A stretch of DNA of 64,000 bases from Magnetococcales bacterium. Its GTDB lineage: Bacteria; Pseudomonadota; Magnetococcia; Magnetococcales; JADFZT01. Below, in pieces: positions 44,903 through 54,152 of this stretch. The notes beneath the pieces were generated by a model. It was given only the letters and a program-made list of their open reading frames with translations, made no database searches and was not told the DNA's origin. A program made the position numbers and the translations under genes. Location of the stretch: contig JADFZT010000001.1 in NCBI GenBank assembly GCA_015232395.1, forward strand, positions 113,272 through 177,271. The letters run 5' to 3'. Each line of letters opens with the position of its first letter. Positions within the stretch are counted from its first letter, which is position 1.

Positions 44903-45772
44903 ATGGCTTTATCAATCACCACCAATGTGGCATCCCTGAATGCTCAGCGTAACCTGGGTAAGGCTACCAGCGCTCTGGGAACCACGTTTGAAAGACTCTC
45001 TTCCGGACTGCGCATCAACAGCGCCAAGGACGATGCAGCGGGTTTGTCCATCTCCACCCGGATGACAGCTCAGATCCGAGGCACCAACCAAGCCGTACGC
45101 AACGCCAACGACGCCATCTCTCTGATGCAGGTGGCTGAAGGGGCTCTGGAAGAGACTGAAAGTGCTCTACAGCGCATCCGGGAACTCGCGGTGCAGTCGG
45201 CGAATGACACTTACACCGACGAAGACCGCATGGATATGCAGGCTGAGATGGATCAGCTGTTGGCGGAAATCGATCGGATCTCTTCCGACACGCAGTTTAA
45301 CGACACTGGTCTGCTCAGTGGTGGTTTTTCCGCCGGAAAAACCTTCCACGTGGGCGCCGATGCCGACCAGACCATCATCGTTTCCATCGCTCTGGTGGAC
45401 ACCGATAATCTGGGTGCGCTTTCCACCAACGGCAACATCATCGGTGGCGGCTCTCTGACCAACCATGTTGGTACCGGTATCAGCACCCAGACCCAGGCCA
45501 ACTCGATGATCACCATCGTCGATGGCGCCATCGACCAGATTTCCGACATTCGCTCGGAGCTGGGCGCGCTGCAAAACCGTTTCGCATCGACCGTCAACAA
45601 CCTGACCAACGTTTCCGAAAACACTTCGGCAGCACGGTCGCAGATCATGGATGCGGACATCGCTTCTGAAACAGCGGCTCTGACCCGCAACTCCATCCTG
45701 CAGCAGGCTGGAACGGCCATCCTGGCCCAGGCCAATCAGCAACCCCAGCTCGCCTTGCAGCTGCTGGGATAG
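44903..45772 (+). CDS. fliC: Flagellin 3
   Basis: The 289-residue protein starts at the ATG at 44903 (AAGGAG upstream). The in-frame ATG at 44822 would fall inside the leader hairpin and is rejected. Intact D0/D1 termini are [20 protein letters not shown] and [20 protein letters not shown]. The central part (VDTDNLGALSTNGNIIGGGS) is specific to this copy. The rod helix carries an acidic run TYTDEDRMDMQAEMDQLLAE. Confidence 0.97.
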   Translation: MALSITTNVASLNAQRNLGKATSALGTTFERLSSGLRINSAKDDAAGLSISTRMTAQIRGTNQAVRNANDAISLMQVAEGALEETESALQRIRELAVQSANDTYTDEDRMDMQAEMDQLLAEIDRISSDTQFNDTGLLSGGFSAGKTFHVGADADQTIIVSIALVDTDNLGALSTNGNIIGGGSLTNHVGTGISTQTQANSMITIVDGAIDQISDIRSELGALQNRFASTVNNLTNVSENTSAARSQIMDADIASETAALTRNSILQQAGTAILAQANQQPQLALQLLG

Positions 45773-45802
45773 GCCAAAAGCCAAGCAACATCGCTTAATC
45801 GC

Positions 45803-45901
45803 GGGTTAGGGTTGGCCCGGTTACAACGAACAACCCAAGTTTATCCAAGGAAGGAAACAATTCACGGAATTTGAGGAAGTTCCGTTAAAGGAGAAAGAAT
45901 C
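45803..45901 (+). promoter_or_regulatory. Flagellin leader hairpin plus GGA box (gene 4)
   Basis: GGGTTG (45809-45814) pairs with CAACCC (45831-45836). The box TATCCAAGGAAGGAAAC follows. A second stem ACGGAA/TTCCGT flanks a GAGG loop just before the Shine-Dalgarno AAAGGAG. Confidence 0.65.
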
Positions 45902-46759
45902 ATGGGATTCTCAATCAATACCAACGTTGCGTCCCTGAACGCTCAACGCAACTTGATGAAAAGCACCAACGCCCTGGGAACCACCTATCAAAGGCTTTCC
46001 TCGGGTCTACGTATCAACAGCGCCAAAGACGATGCGGCCGGTCTCTCCATCTCCACCCGGATGACCGCTCAAATCCGAGGCATCAATCAGGCGGTACGCA
46101 ACGCCAACGACTCCATCTCCCTGGTGCAGGTTGCCGAAGGGGCGCTGGATGAAACCACCAACTCTCTGCAACGGATCCGTGAACTGGCTGTTCAGGCGGC
46201 GAACGATACCCTGACCGCCGGTGACCGGGAAGATATCCAGAAGGAGATGCACGAGCTGGTGGCTGAGATCCAACGGATCTCCACCACCACGGAGTTTAAC
46301 GATCAATCCTTGCTTCAAGGCAGCTATGCTGCTGGTAAAACCATGCACGTCGGTGCCGATGCCGGCCAGACGATCACGGTTTCCATCACCAACGTGAGTG
46401 TCGGTGCCCTGGGTGTCAACTCTACCCAAGGCGGGGTCTTCATCTACAGTGCCACCCATACCGATGCCAGCATGCAGATTGATGCCAACTCGGTGATCAA
46501 CGTGGTGGATGCAGCCCTTGATTCGGTAGCCGATATCCGTGCCCAGCTGGGTTCCTATCAAAACCGTTTTGAGTCTGTCATCACCAATCTGACCAACGTG
46601 TCGGAAAACACCTCCGCCGCCAGAAGTCAGATCATGGATGCTGACATAGCCTCTGAAACTGCCAACCTGACCAAGAACGCCATCCTGCAGCAAGCCGGTG
46701 TGGCAATCCTGTCCCAGGCCAATCAGCAGCCTCAGTTGGCTCTGCAGCTCCTCTCATAA
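45902..46759 (+). CDS. fliC: Flagellin 4
   Basis: The 285-residue protein has N-terminus [20 protein letters not shown] and C-terminus DADIASETANLTKNAILQQA, ending [10 protein letters not shown]. The last helix differs from genes 1-3 (ANLTKNAILQQAGVAILSQ). It closes the four-gene tandem array and is followed 48 bp later by flaG. Confidence 0.97.
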   Translation: MGFSINTNVASLNAQRNLMKSTNALGTTYQRLSSGLRINSAKDDAAGLSISTRMTAQIRGINQAVRNANDSISLVQVAEGALDETTNSLQRIRELAVQAANDTLTAGDREDIQKEMHELVAEIQRISTTTEFNDQSLLQGSYAAGKTMHVGADAGQTITVSITNVSVGALGVNSTQGGVFIYSATHTDASMQIDANSVINVVDAALDSVADIRAQLGSYQNRFESVITNLTNVSENTSAARSQIMDADIASETANLTKNAILQQAGVAILSQANQQPQLALQLLS

Positions 46760-46807
46760 GGCGAAAGCACATTTGAGCATCATCTCGCCTGACAGGAGGG
46801 CAGTACC

Positions 46808-47209
46808 ATGAGTGAAGTCACCGGAAGGGTTGGTCCCGTCCCGGTGGAATACAAGGATAGAGTCAGTTCCGCCGAGGTTCGGCAACGTGTCATCAATCGC
46901 GGTGGTGGTGGGGATTATCCCCGGAAGGCCAAAGAGGTCCATGAGGCCGCTCAGCAAAAGCAGAAGGAAAAGGGGGATTCCCCCTCTGCAGCGGTCTCAT
47001 CGGATACTCTGACCAAGGAGATAAACCACCCGCTCAGCCGTTCCAACTCGCTGCGTTTCAGTATGGACCAAGAGTTGAAACAGGTGGTGGTAAGCGTCGT
47101 TGATAAGGATACCGACAGCGTGATCCGCCAAATTCCAGATGAACAGATGCTTGATCTAGCCAAGCAGATGCGTGATCTGGAAGGTGTGTTGTTGAACACC
47201 AGGGTTTAA
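46808..47209 (+). CDS. flaG: FlaG family protein 1
   Basis: The 133-residue protein has the FlaG domain at the C-terminus: LRFSMDQELKQVVVSVVDKD, then IRQIPDEQMLDLAKQMRDLE. The first 70 residues are charged and low in complexity. FlaG proteins affect filament length or flagellin assembly. Start ATG has GACAGGAGG upstream. It ends the flagellin 1-4 cluster and is followed by a strong terminator. A second flaG lies at 59192. Confidence 0.9.
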   Translation: MSEVTGRVGPVPVEYKDRVSSAEVRQRVINRGGGGDYPRKAKEVHEAAQQKQKEKGDSPSAAVSSDTLTKEINHPLSRSNSLRFSMDQELKQVVVSVVDKDTDSVIRQIPDEQMLDLAKQMRDLEGVLLNTRV

Positions 47210-47223
47210 CCGCCCAACCTAGC

Positions 47224-47257
47224 CGGCGGCTCGGAAATCATCCCGAGCCGCCGGTTG
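47224..47257 (+). terminator. Terminator after flaG 1
   Basis: A strong stem, CCGGCGGCTCGG and CCGAGCCGCCGG, has a 7-9 base loop and lies about 14 bp after the stop codon. It is followed by TTGTCATT. It ends the flagellin 1-4/flaG transcript. Confidence 0.8.
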
Positions 47258-47288
47258 TCATTCAGCCCCCCGCTCTTCACCCCACCGG

Positions 47289-47372
47289 ACCTTGATCCAG
47301 CCAGACCTTGATCCAGCCAGACCTTGATCCAGCCAGACCTTGATCCAGCCAGACTTTAATCCACCCAGGCTT
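47289..47372 (+). repeat. Tandem repeat, about four 16-bp units
   Basis: The unit ACCTTGATCCAGCCAG is repeated about four times in a row, followed by a decayed unit (ACTTTAATCCACCCAG). It is non-coding and lies downstream of the flaG terminator. It may vary in copy number between strains. Confidence 0.85.
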
Positions 47373-48271
47373 TTTTCCAGCCAAACCATCACGCCTCAGA
47401 GCCTCGCCCCCGTATAGTCAGCCTGATGCGAGGCGGCACTATCCTTTCATAAAACCCCGATCCCACTCTGATTTGGTTGTTTATGCACCAGAGAGGCGCT
47501 TGGTTCAGTCAAAAACAGCTGAAACAGGCCGGTTTTGCTTCCCTCAAACCCATCCAATTGTATGGCGATAAAATGTCCAGCCATTTTGTGACCGGTGACA
47601 GGAAGCCCCGTTCAGCCTGGTTCCCCTCACCCAGATCCTGCGCGCCTCTTTCCCTCCCGTTTTACAGCCAAAACCGAGCCCGCCTCCCTTGCCCGGGCTG
47701 GGTGGTTTTTATAGGCTCTTCCCTTCAGGTGAGTGGACCCGTCTCAACATCGTGAGAAGGGTTTCCTGCCTCCCGGACACCTCTCCCCCGGCAAGCCTGC
47801 CCCCCCTCTCCACTTGAACTGATCCGGTTTCAAATTCAGATAAATTTCACTTTTATCTCAAGTCCCCCATCCATACACCGATAAAGAGAGTAGGCATTTT
47901 GTACCCCACGACTTGAACAGGGCTTGATCGGGTTCATTTTCGTTTTTTGCAAGTGTGATGCATTTTTCACTCAAGGTGGGTCAATAATGGCCGAAAAGAG
48001 ATTAAGGGGAAAAACAACAATGAACTGACAGCCGCACCCGTCCCCCCCTTCGGCAACTGATTCAATAACAAAGGAAAAGGATCCATCCCACCCAAGAGAG
48101 ATGAAAATATCACCGGAGCTGCCCATCAAGAGGTAAACCGGAAACACCATACCGACCCCAAAGGATCCCAACCCCAAGGGCCACCATAACAAGCTGTCAA
48201 ACAAGATCCGATCAACACGTAGCCGTATGACTCCCCCAAGGGGGAACGCAAGCTGGTATCAGGAGAAAACA
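47373..48271. other. Intergenic region before the degenerate flagellin
   Basis: No gene. It includes an inverted pair GCCTCGC/GCGAGGC (47403-47434), a C-rich stretch, and an ACCGATAAAG sequence at about 47877-47886 resembling a sigma-28 -10 element without a well-spaced -35. Close to the next gene is a CCCCCAAGGGGG hairpin (48233-48244). Confidence 0.4.
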
Positions 48272-49105
48272 ATGGCTCTTTCCACCAAATATTACGTCGC
48301 CGCCTTAAATGCCCGCCGGGAGCTGCATACCCCGGGGGTAAAGGCCCTCTCTCGGCTCACCTCCGGTAGAGCGCCGTTGCATGTGCCTTCGGAAGATGCT
48401 GCGGGCATGGCCTTCGTCAACAGTATGGCCCGAAAAATCCGCGATATGAACGGCCCCATCCGGGAGGTCAATGACGGTATTTCCATGGCCCAAGTGGCTG
48501 AAAATGCCTTGAAGGAGACCTCCCAGGCCCTCCAGCGGATTCGGGATTTGATGGTAGAGAAGGATTCTGCCAGCCCGGACAACTCTGAGGCGATTCAAAA
48601 TGATATTGCCCGGATGGTAGCCCAGATTGAACAGATTGCCGATGGGGCGCAGTTCAACGGCCAACCCCTGCTCCAGGGCAATGTGAATGACTTGACCTTA
48701 CCTGTGGGTGGCTTTGAGGATCCCAACCTGACCCTGACCATTCCCCGGGCCGATCTGACGGCGTTGGGGCTTGATGCGGATCCGGCCAACGAAGCCTGGG
48801 AGGAGGGGGCCGACGATCCATCCCCTGCCAACCCTCAAAATCTGGCTGCGGTGGATGGCGCCTTGGATTATGTCCAGGGGATGCGCTCCGACCTGCAAGA
48901 GGTGTTGAGCCGTATCGGTGAAGTGATGGAAAAAAGCACCCAGGCGCCCGCTCCCAGGGATCCCATGGCCCTGCCCGTCATGGACAATGATCGCGCTGCG
49001 GGTTCCGCAGATCAAACCCGGGAGGCCATTCTCGACCGCCCCCACTCAGCCCTGCAAGCCCAGGCCAACCAGGATAACGACGTCTCCCAAAAGCTCCTCT
49101 CCTGA
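48272..49105 (+). CDS. Degenerate flagellin-like protein
   Basis: The 277-residue protein starts at the ATG at 48272 (AGGAGAAAAC upstream). The flagellin frame is recognisable end to end: STKYYVAALNARRELHTPGV, LTSGRAPLHVPSEDAAGMAF, NDGISMAQVAENALKETSQA, QRIRDLM and the closing QAQANQDNDVSQKLLS. Invariant positions are changed: the N-terminal [10 protein letters not shown] is altered, SGLRI is SGRAP, and the C-terminal helix (normally [20 protein letters not shown]) reads SADQTREAILDRPHSALQAQ. Helix-breaking Pro residues occur in both terminal regions. The frame is intact without stops, so it is either a specialised paralogue or a recently relaxed gene. Confidence 0.85.
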   Translation: MALSTKYYVAALNARRELHTPGVKALSRLTSGRAPLHVPSEDAAGMAFVNSMARKIRDMNGPIREVNDGISMAQVAENALKETSQALQRIRDLMVEKDSASPDNSEAIQNDIARMVAQIEQIADGAQFNGQPLLQGNVNDLTLPVGGFEDPNLTLTIPRADLTALGLDADPANEAWEEGADDPSPANPQNLAAVDGALDYVQGMRSDLQEVLSRIGEVMEKSTQAPAPRDPMALPVMDNDRAAGSADQTREAILDRPHSALQAQANQDNDVSQKLLS

Positions 49106-49126
49106 TTCATGGCCTTTTTGCCAACC

Positions 49127-49154
49127 CCCCTCTCCCAGGCAACCGGGAGAGGGG
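49127..49154 (+). terminator. Hairpin after the degenerate flagellin
   Basis: CCCCTCTCCC and GGGAGAGGGG form a perfect 10-bp stem with an 8-base loop, 22 bp after the stop. No U-run follows directly. Confidence 0.6.
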
Positions 49155-49205
49155 AGCAATGGCAATCATCACTGTGATTCCGAATAAAAAGGCCTCATCG
49201 GTCCT

Positions 49206-49284
49206 ACCATATATATAGAAAGGCCACCCCCCCTATATATAGAAAGGCCACCCCCCCTCCATATGGAAAAGCCACCCCCCTTCA
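49206..49284 (+). repeat. Tandem repeat, three 24-26 bp units
   Basis: Three consecutive imperfect units of the type (C/T)ATATATAGAAAGGCCACC followed by a C-run; the third reads CCATATGGAAAAGCCACC. Non-coding, between the degenerate flagellin and suhB. Confidence 0.8.
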
Positions 49285-49362
49285 CTCCCAACCCTGAAAG
49301 CTTGAGAAGTGGCCAATATAAGGTATGCGAGTGGGGTGGGTATCATCTCCCCTATCCGAGAA

Positions 49363-50187
49363 CTAACGCCGCCCGCTCTTCCTTCGACGGGTGTCGGCCA
49401 GACCCGACTCCTTGATTTTGGCCAGGATGCGTTTATGCAGGAGGGGATTGCCTGCCACCACGTCCCCGGAAACCATATAGTTCTTATTTCCCTCAAAATC
49501 GCTGAGGAAGCCACCAGCCTCCAGCAGAATCAAACCACCAGCCGCCAAATCCCAAGGGGCCAGCCCCGTCTCCCAAAAGCCGTCCAACCGGCCATCCGCC
49601 GTATAGACCAGATCCAAAGCGGCACTGCCTCCCCGGCGAATATCTCCGCAAGCCATAAATAAAGATTCAAAGCAGGCCATGAAAGGGGGGAGGGAATCCT
49701 TGTCCCGAAATGGAAAGGCGGTGGCGAGCAGGGCTGATGACAGGCTTTGTCGCCCGCCCACCCGAATGCGCCGATCATTGAGAAAAGCCCCCCGGCCCCG
49801 CTCGGCGGTGAAGAGTTCGTTGCGGATAGGATCGTACACCACCCCGATCTCAATCTCCGAACCCCGGGCCAAGGCAATGGAGATGGCAAAGTGGGGAACC
49901 CCCTGCAAAAAGTTGGTGGTGCCGTCGATGGGGTCGATAATCCAATAATAGTCACTCTCCTCCCCGTGGGCACCGCTCTCCTCTGCCAACACCCCATATT
50001 CGGGGTAGCCCCGCTGAAGATGAAACAGCAGCTCCTTTTCCACCTCCATGTCGGCATTGGTGACAAAATCTGCCGCCCCCTTTTGGGTCACCTGTAGTTG
50101 ATGACGGCGATCAAAGTGACGCAAGACCATGGCCCCGGCTTTCAAGACTGCACGGGTAGCCACATTCAGGGTGGGGGAAAAGTTCAT
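49363..50187 (-). CDS. suhB: Inositol-1-monophosphatase family protein
   Basis: The 274-residue protein has the metal-binding signatures of the family: EYGVLAEESGAHG, WIIDPIDGTTNFLQGVPHFA and the late GLAPWDLAAGGLILLEAGG. SuhB-type proteins dephosphorylate inositol phosphates and also act in rRNA transcription antitermination. It is encoded on the opposite strand to the flagellar genes around it, splitting the island. The C-terminal tail is basic (TRRRKSGRR). Confidence 0.93.
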   Translation of the reverse strand: MNFSPTLNVATRAVLKAGAMVLRHFDRRHQLQVTQKGAADFVTNADMEVEKELLFHLQRGYPEYGVLAEESGAHGEESDYYWIIDPIDGTTNFLQGVPHFAISIALARGSEIEIGVVYDPIRNELFTAERGRGAFLNDRRIRVGGRQSLSSALLATAFPFRDKDSLPPFMACFESLFMACGDIRRGGSAALDLVYTADGRLDGFWETGLAPWDLAAGGLILLEAGGFLSDFEGNKNYMVSGDVVAGNPLLHKRILAKIKESGLADTRRRKSGRR

Positions 50188-50601
50188 TGGTACCTATGGA
50201 TCCAGATGGAGGTTTAAACCTGGATTCGGCGGTCGGGCGTGCATACATGCCGCAGCCTCCTGATCCAGGTTAAAGGAGAGGGGCAAAAAGTACCATGCCC
50301 CCGCCTGAGAGTCACCGCTTCACCGGCAGAGAACGCCTCCTTGCCGGGGAACCGGAAACATTTGCCCGATATCGGGGTACATTTCTGCCATCAGGGGTAT
50401 GAAAGGGGGGGTATTCCAGGGAAAGCGACCACCACAAGAGAGCCGCTAAACAAATTTTTTTCGTTGTTATTCAACACTATATAACCAACACCCCCAAAAC
50501 AGGCCACACTTTTTCAAAAGCTTGGCACACCCCATGCATTAAGAGGGTATCGCAAGCAGCAGAAACACTCAAAAAGCTCCATCTTTAAGAGAAGACGACA
50601 A
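50188..50601. other. Intergenic region between suhB and flgK, 414 bp
   Basis: Divergent promoter region. The flgK-side sigma-54 site is listed separately. An AT-rich block lies at 50455-50490 (TTTTTTTCGTTGTTATTC). No gene or repeat-family copy. Confidence 0.45.
50522..50540 (+). promoter_or_regulatory. Sigma-54-type promoter for flgK
   Basis: TTGGCACACCCCATGCATT matches the -24/-12 consensus: TTGGCAC, then ATGCA, with the invariant GG and GC separated by 10 bases. It lies about 60-80 bp upstream of the flgK ATG, a suitable distance. It implies RpoN and a flagellar enhancer-binding protein control flgK-flgL. Confidence 0.7.
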
Positions 50602-52362
50602 ATGGCCATATCCGACATATTGGACATTTCCAAGCAAGGGATCTTCGTCAACCAAAGTGCCTTGATGACGGTGTCGCACAACATCGCCAACGTCAACACC
50701 GAAGGTTACTCCCGACAGTCCCTGCGCCTGGAATCCACCCCCGGAACCGGCAACACTTCCATCGGTGGTGGCGTCTCTCTGGCCCAGGTCACCCAGCAGG
50801 TGGATGCCCTGGTGGAAGGACGGTTGGAACTGGGAACCGCCGAAATCGGCAGGCTTCAATCCCGGGAACGCTATCTGCTGCTGGTTGAAGATGTTTTCAA
50901 CGACATGGATGGGGACGGTTTTTCCCAACGTCTGGAGGAGTTTTTTTCCGCCTCCGACTCTTTGGCCGACAACCCCATCAACCCGGTCAGCCGCAACGAA
51001 CTGATCGCCGAAGCGGACGGGCTCTCCCGTTACGTTCAAGACATGTACCAATCCTTGAGCGACATGGCCCTGCCGGTGGATGAAGAGATCAATGTCTTGA
51101 TTGCCGACATTAACGAGCGCCTCTCCAATCTTCAGGAGATCAACTCTCTCATCATCTCCCAGGAGCACACCAGCCCGGCCCTGGATCTGAAAGACCAACG
51201 GCAGCAGATGATCCTGGAATTGGGCGAACTGATTGATATCACCACCGTGGAAATGGATGACGGCGGTGTGCAGATCATGACTTCCAAAGGACAGGAAGTG
51301 CTGGTGGATGCAGTCTACGCCGCTGAGCTTACCCGCTCCACCGATAACTCTGACAGCGGTTACATGGGTATCGAGATCGCTGGCAAGGAGTTTGGCAACA
51401 CCGGCCTGATCTCCGGTGGTGAGCTGAAAGGCCTGCTGGAAATACGGGACGAAGTGATCCACGGCGATGACGGTCTTTTGACCAAGCTGGAAGCCATTGC
51501 CGACGAAATTCGCTTCCAGGTCAACCTGATTCACAGCCAGTCGGTCAGCGACACCATGTATACGTCGCAAACCGGGGCCTTCGATCTGGGCAACGATCTG
51601 GATGTCGCCCTCTCAAGCCTGGTCACCGACACCGACTCCACCAGCTACACCGGAGCCCCTGAAGATCTGGCCCGGGTGACGACCGGTGAGGTCACCTTCG
51701 CCTACGGCACGGACTATACCGATCTGACTCTCTCGGATCCCATCGCCATCGATGCCAGCATGAGCATTGAGGATATCCGGGACGCCATCGACGCCAGCAA
51801 CGCCGTCTCAGCTGAAATCGTCGATAACAAGCTGGTCCTGACAGCCACAGAAGGGGTCTACGGGGTCACCTCCGATACCAGCGGCATACTCGCAGCCATG
51901 GGTGTCGGGGTACTTTTCACCGGCAGCGGTGCCCGGGACATGGCAGTGGAAGAGAGCCTGATGGACGATCCCAACCAGGTGGCCCTGGGTCAGATCAGTG
52001 TCGTCACCGAGGATGATGGCTCCACCACCTTGACCTATCACGATGCGGACAATCAGGGAGCGCTGGCTATCGGCGCCTTGCGGGATGACAAGTTCACCCT
52101 CTTTGGCGACACCACCACCCTGGTTTCCCACTATGCCACGGTCGTCGGCCTCCTGGGTGCTGAAATCAGCGCCAATTCGGAAGCCCTGGAGACCCAACAA
52201 GCCGCTTATTCCTTTCTACAGGATGTGCGGGAGTCGATTTCCGGGGTCTCCCTGGAAGAAGAGCTGACCGATTTAATCAAATTTCAGAGAGCCTTCCAGG
52301 CCTCCAGCAAGATGGTCACCATGGCGGATGAACTCCTCCAGACCATCGTCAGCATGATCTAA
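50602..52362 (+). CDS. flgK: Flagellar hook-associated protein 1
   Basis: FlgK forms the first hook-filament junction ring. The 586-residue protein has the rod/hook signature SHNIANVNTEGYSRQSLRLE near the N-terminus and the closing helix LIKFQRAFQASSKMVTMADE, then LLQTIVSMI. The middle holds the variable domains. It leads flgK-flgL-fliW and lies downstream of a sigma-54-like promoter. Confidence 0.96.
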   Translation: MAISDILDISKQGIFVNQSALMTVSHNIANVNTEGYSRQSLRLESTPGTGNTSIGGGVSLAQVTQQVDALVEGRLELGTAEIGRLQSRERYLLLVEDVFNDMDGDGFSQRLEEFFSASDSLADNPINPVSRNELIAEADGLSRYVQDMYQSLSDMALPVDEEINVLIADINERLSNLQEINSLIISQEHTSPALDLKDQRQQMILELGELIDITTVEMDDGGVQIMTSKGQEVLVDAVYAAELTRSTDNSDSGYMGIEIAGKEFGNTGLISGGELKGLLEIRDEVIHGDDGLLTKLEAIADEIRFQVNLIHSQSVSDTMYTSQTGAFDLGNDLDVALSSLVTDTDSTSYTGAPEDLARVTTGEVTFAYGTDYTDLTLSDPIAIDASMSIEDIRDAIDASNAVSAEIVDNKLVLTATEGVYGVTSDTSGILAAMGVGVLFTGSGARDMAVEESLMDDPNQVALGQISVVTEDDGSTTLTYHDADNQGALAIGALRDDKFTLFGDTTTLVSHYATVVGLLGAEISANSEALETQQAAYSFLQDVRESISGVSLEEELTDLIKFQRAFQASSKMVTMADELLQTIVSMI

Positions 52363-52385
52363 CGCCTTGGAATTGGGGATTTAAA

Positions 52386-53573
52386 ATGCGCGTCACCCAA
52401 AGTTTGCTATATCGCTCCGGATCCGATGCCCTGCAGAGCCAGTACCAGGAACTGCGGAGTGTGGAGGAGCAGACCGTCTCCGGCCAAAGGCTGAATCGTC
52501 CTTCGGATGATCCGTCGGCAGTCTACCGGCACATGATGTATTCCGCCGACCTGTCGAGCGTGGAAAGCCTGATGCGGACCACCTCCTTCGCCTCCGAGCG
52601 GCTGCAACTGGGTGAAGCCAACATCGACTCCATCCACGAGACGCTCCTGGATGCCGAAGATTTGGCCCTGCAGTACGGCAACAGCTATGTGGAAGGGGAT
52701 CCGGACATCATGGCCGCCGCCTCCACCAGCGCCCTGGCCTTTTTCGAGGATATTTTGAACAACCTGAACGAGAGCCTCGACGAAATTCCCCTCTTCAGCG
52801 GCGGACGCACCATCGATCCTTATAACAAGGTGGATGTGGAGGTTCCGGATGTCCTGTTGCGCAACAACAGCGAAGGGGACTTTGTGGATGTCTCCAGCCA
52901 ATACGCAGTCACCCTGGGGGAAGATTTTGCCTCAACCGACATCCCCCTGAGCTACAAAATTGCCTACCAAGCCGATGACGGATCTTTTGATGTGGATGTC
53001 AATGGTGTGGTCCAAGAGGGTGTTGCCGTGACAGAAAATGATGATGGCACCCTCACCTGGGATTTGGGCGACGGCGTCACTTTGACCGCCCAAGCGAGCC
53101 CGGAAACAGCCGATGTACTCTATTTTCAGGTCGTTCCCTCTTATCAGGGAGGCCAGGCAGACCGAGCGATTCAGTCCCTAAATGGCCGTACTCTCTCAGG
53201 AAATGTCACGGCTGACGAGTTGGTCAACGGTGTCGGCGGCGAGCAAAACATGTTCGTCGCTCTCTCCGGACTCCGGGGGGCTCTGCTCAGGGGAGATACC
53301 GAAGAAGTGCAGGCTTGGGTAGAAGAATTGCAAACAGCGACACAACAGGTATCAGACTTGCAAGGGGTTACCGGTATACGGACCAATCAAGTGGATGCGG
53401 TCTATGAAACCCTGGAAACAGATGAGGCGGCGCTCACCGAAGTACAAGCGCTCAACACCGAAGCTGACCTGTTTGATCTGTTGAGCAGTTTGGAACAAGT
53501 GACACAAAGCCTGGAGGTGATTGCCTCCACGGAACGGGAAGTGATGAACACCTCCCTCCTCGACTTCTTTTAG
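52386..53573 (+). CDS. flgL: Flagellar hook-associated protein 3
   Basis: FlgL is the second junction ring, a flagellin homologue. The 395-residue protein starts RVTQSLLYRSGSDALQSQYQ, with the conserved TVSGQRLNRPSDDPSAVYRH. It ends LDLLSSLEQ-type helices followed by LEVIASTEREVMNTSLLDFF. It follows flgK by 23 bp and precedes fliW by 30 bp. Confidence 0.94.
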   Translation: MRVTQSLLYRSGSDALQSQYQELRSVEEQTVSGQRLNRPSDDPSAVYRHMMYSADLSSVESLMRTTSFASERLQLGEANIDSIHETLLDAEDLALQYGNSYVEGDPDIMAAASTSALAFFEDILNNLNESLDEIPLFSGGRTIDPYNKVDVEVPDVLLRNNSEGDFVDVSSQYAVTLGEDFASTDIPLSYKIAYQADDGSFDVDVNGVVQEGVAVTENDDGTLTWDLGDGVTLTAQASPETADVLYFQVVPSYQGGQADRAIQSLNGRTLSGNVTADELVNGVGGEQNMFVALSGLRGALLRGDTEEVQAWVEELQTATQQVSDLQGVTGIRTNQVDAVYETLETDEAALTEVQALNTEADLFDLLSSLEQVTQSLEVIASTEREVMNTSLLDFF

Positions 53574-53603
53574 AAATTTCGGCTCATGAATGGAGAGATG
53601 ACC

Positions 53604-54110
53604 ATGGAGATTCACGGTACCCGTTTTGGAACTTTGGAATTCGAGGAAAACGAACTGATCCTCCTTAAGGAAGGTTTGCTCGGTTTTCCCTTAAGCCAGC
53701 GTTATCTGCTGTTTCCATATGGGGACGACTCCTCCTTTTTCTGGCTACAGTCGGTGGACGAACCGGAGATCGCCTTTATCGTGGTGAACCCCTTCGACTT
53801 TTTCACCAATCTGGAGTTTGAAGTCCAGGACGATGACGCCGCATCCATCGGCCTGAACAGGGGAGAGGATCTGGAAGTCTTCAGCCTGGTGACCATCCCC
53901 GACGGCAAGCCCGAAGAGATGCGCACCAACCTGGCAGGCCCGGTGGTAGTCAACATTCGCAATCGCCACGGCAAGCAGGTTTTGCTGAAAGAATATTCTC
54001 CGCGACAGGAGCTGATTCCTCAGGAGATGCGCGGGAAATATCTCCAGGAAGGGCAAGTCCGGAGCATTCAAAATCAGGAACACCCCGTGCGGATGGCCGC
54101 CAACGGTTAA
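53604..54110 (+). CDS. fliW: Flagellar assembly factor FliW, copy 1
   Basis: FliW binds flagellin and antagonises the translational repressor CsrA, so flagellin synthesis matches export. From the ATG at 53604 (GGAGAG upstream) it is 168 residues: MEIHGTRFGTLEFEENELIL, GLLGFPLSQRYLLFPYGDDS, FFWLQSVDEPEIAFIVVNPF and the conserved VFSLVTIPDGKPEEMRTNLA, GPVVVNI. A second FliW lies 2.4 kb downstream, about 70% identical by eye. Confidence 0.95.
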   Translation: MEIHGTRFGTLEFEENELILLKEGLLGFPLSQRYLLFPYGDDSSFFWLQSVDEPEIAFIVVNPFDFFTNLEFEVQDDDAASIGLNRGEDLEVFSLVTIPDGKPEEMRTNLAGPVVVNIRNRHGKQVLLKEYSPRQELIPQEMRGKYLQEGQVRSIQNQEHPVRMAANG

Positions 54111-54152
54111 GTAGGACCAGAAGCATAGAGATCGTCAGGAAAGGATTGAATC

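Noticed and set aside
47477..47755. A 92-codon frame in the gap after flaG 1
   Set aside because: No RBS, low-complexity Pro/Ser-rich end, no recognisable domain.
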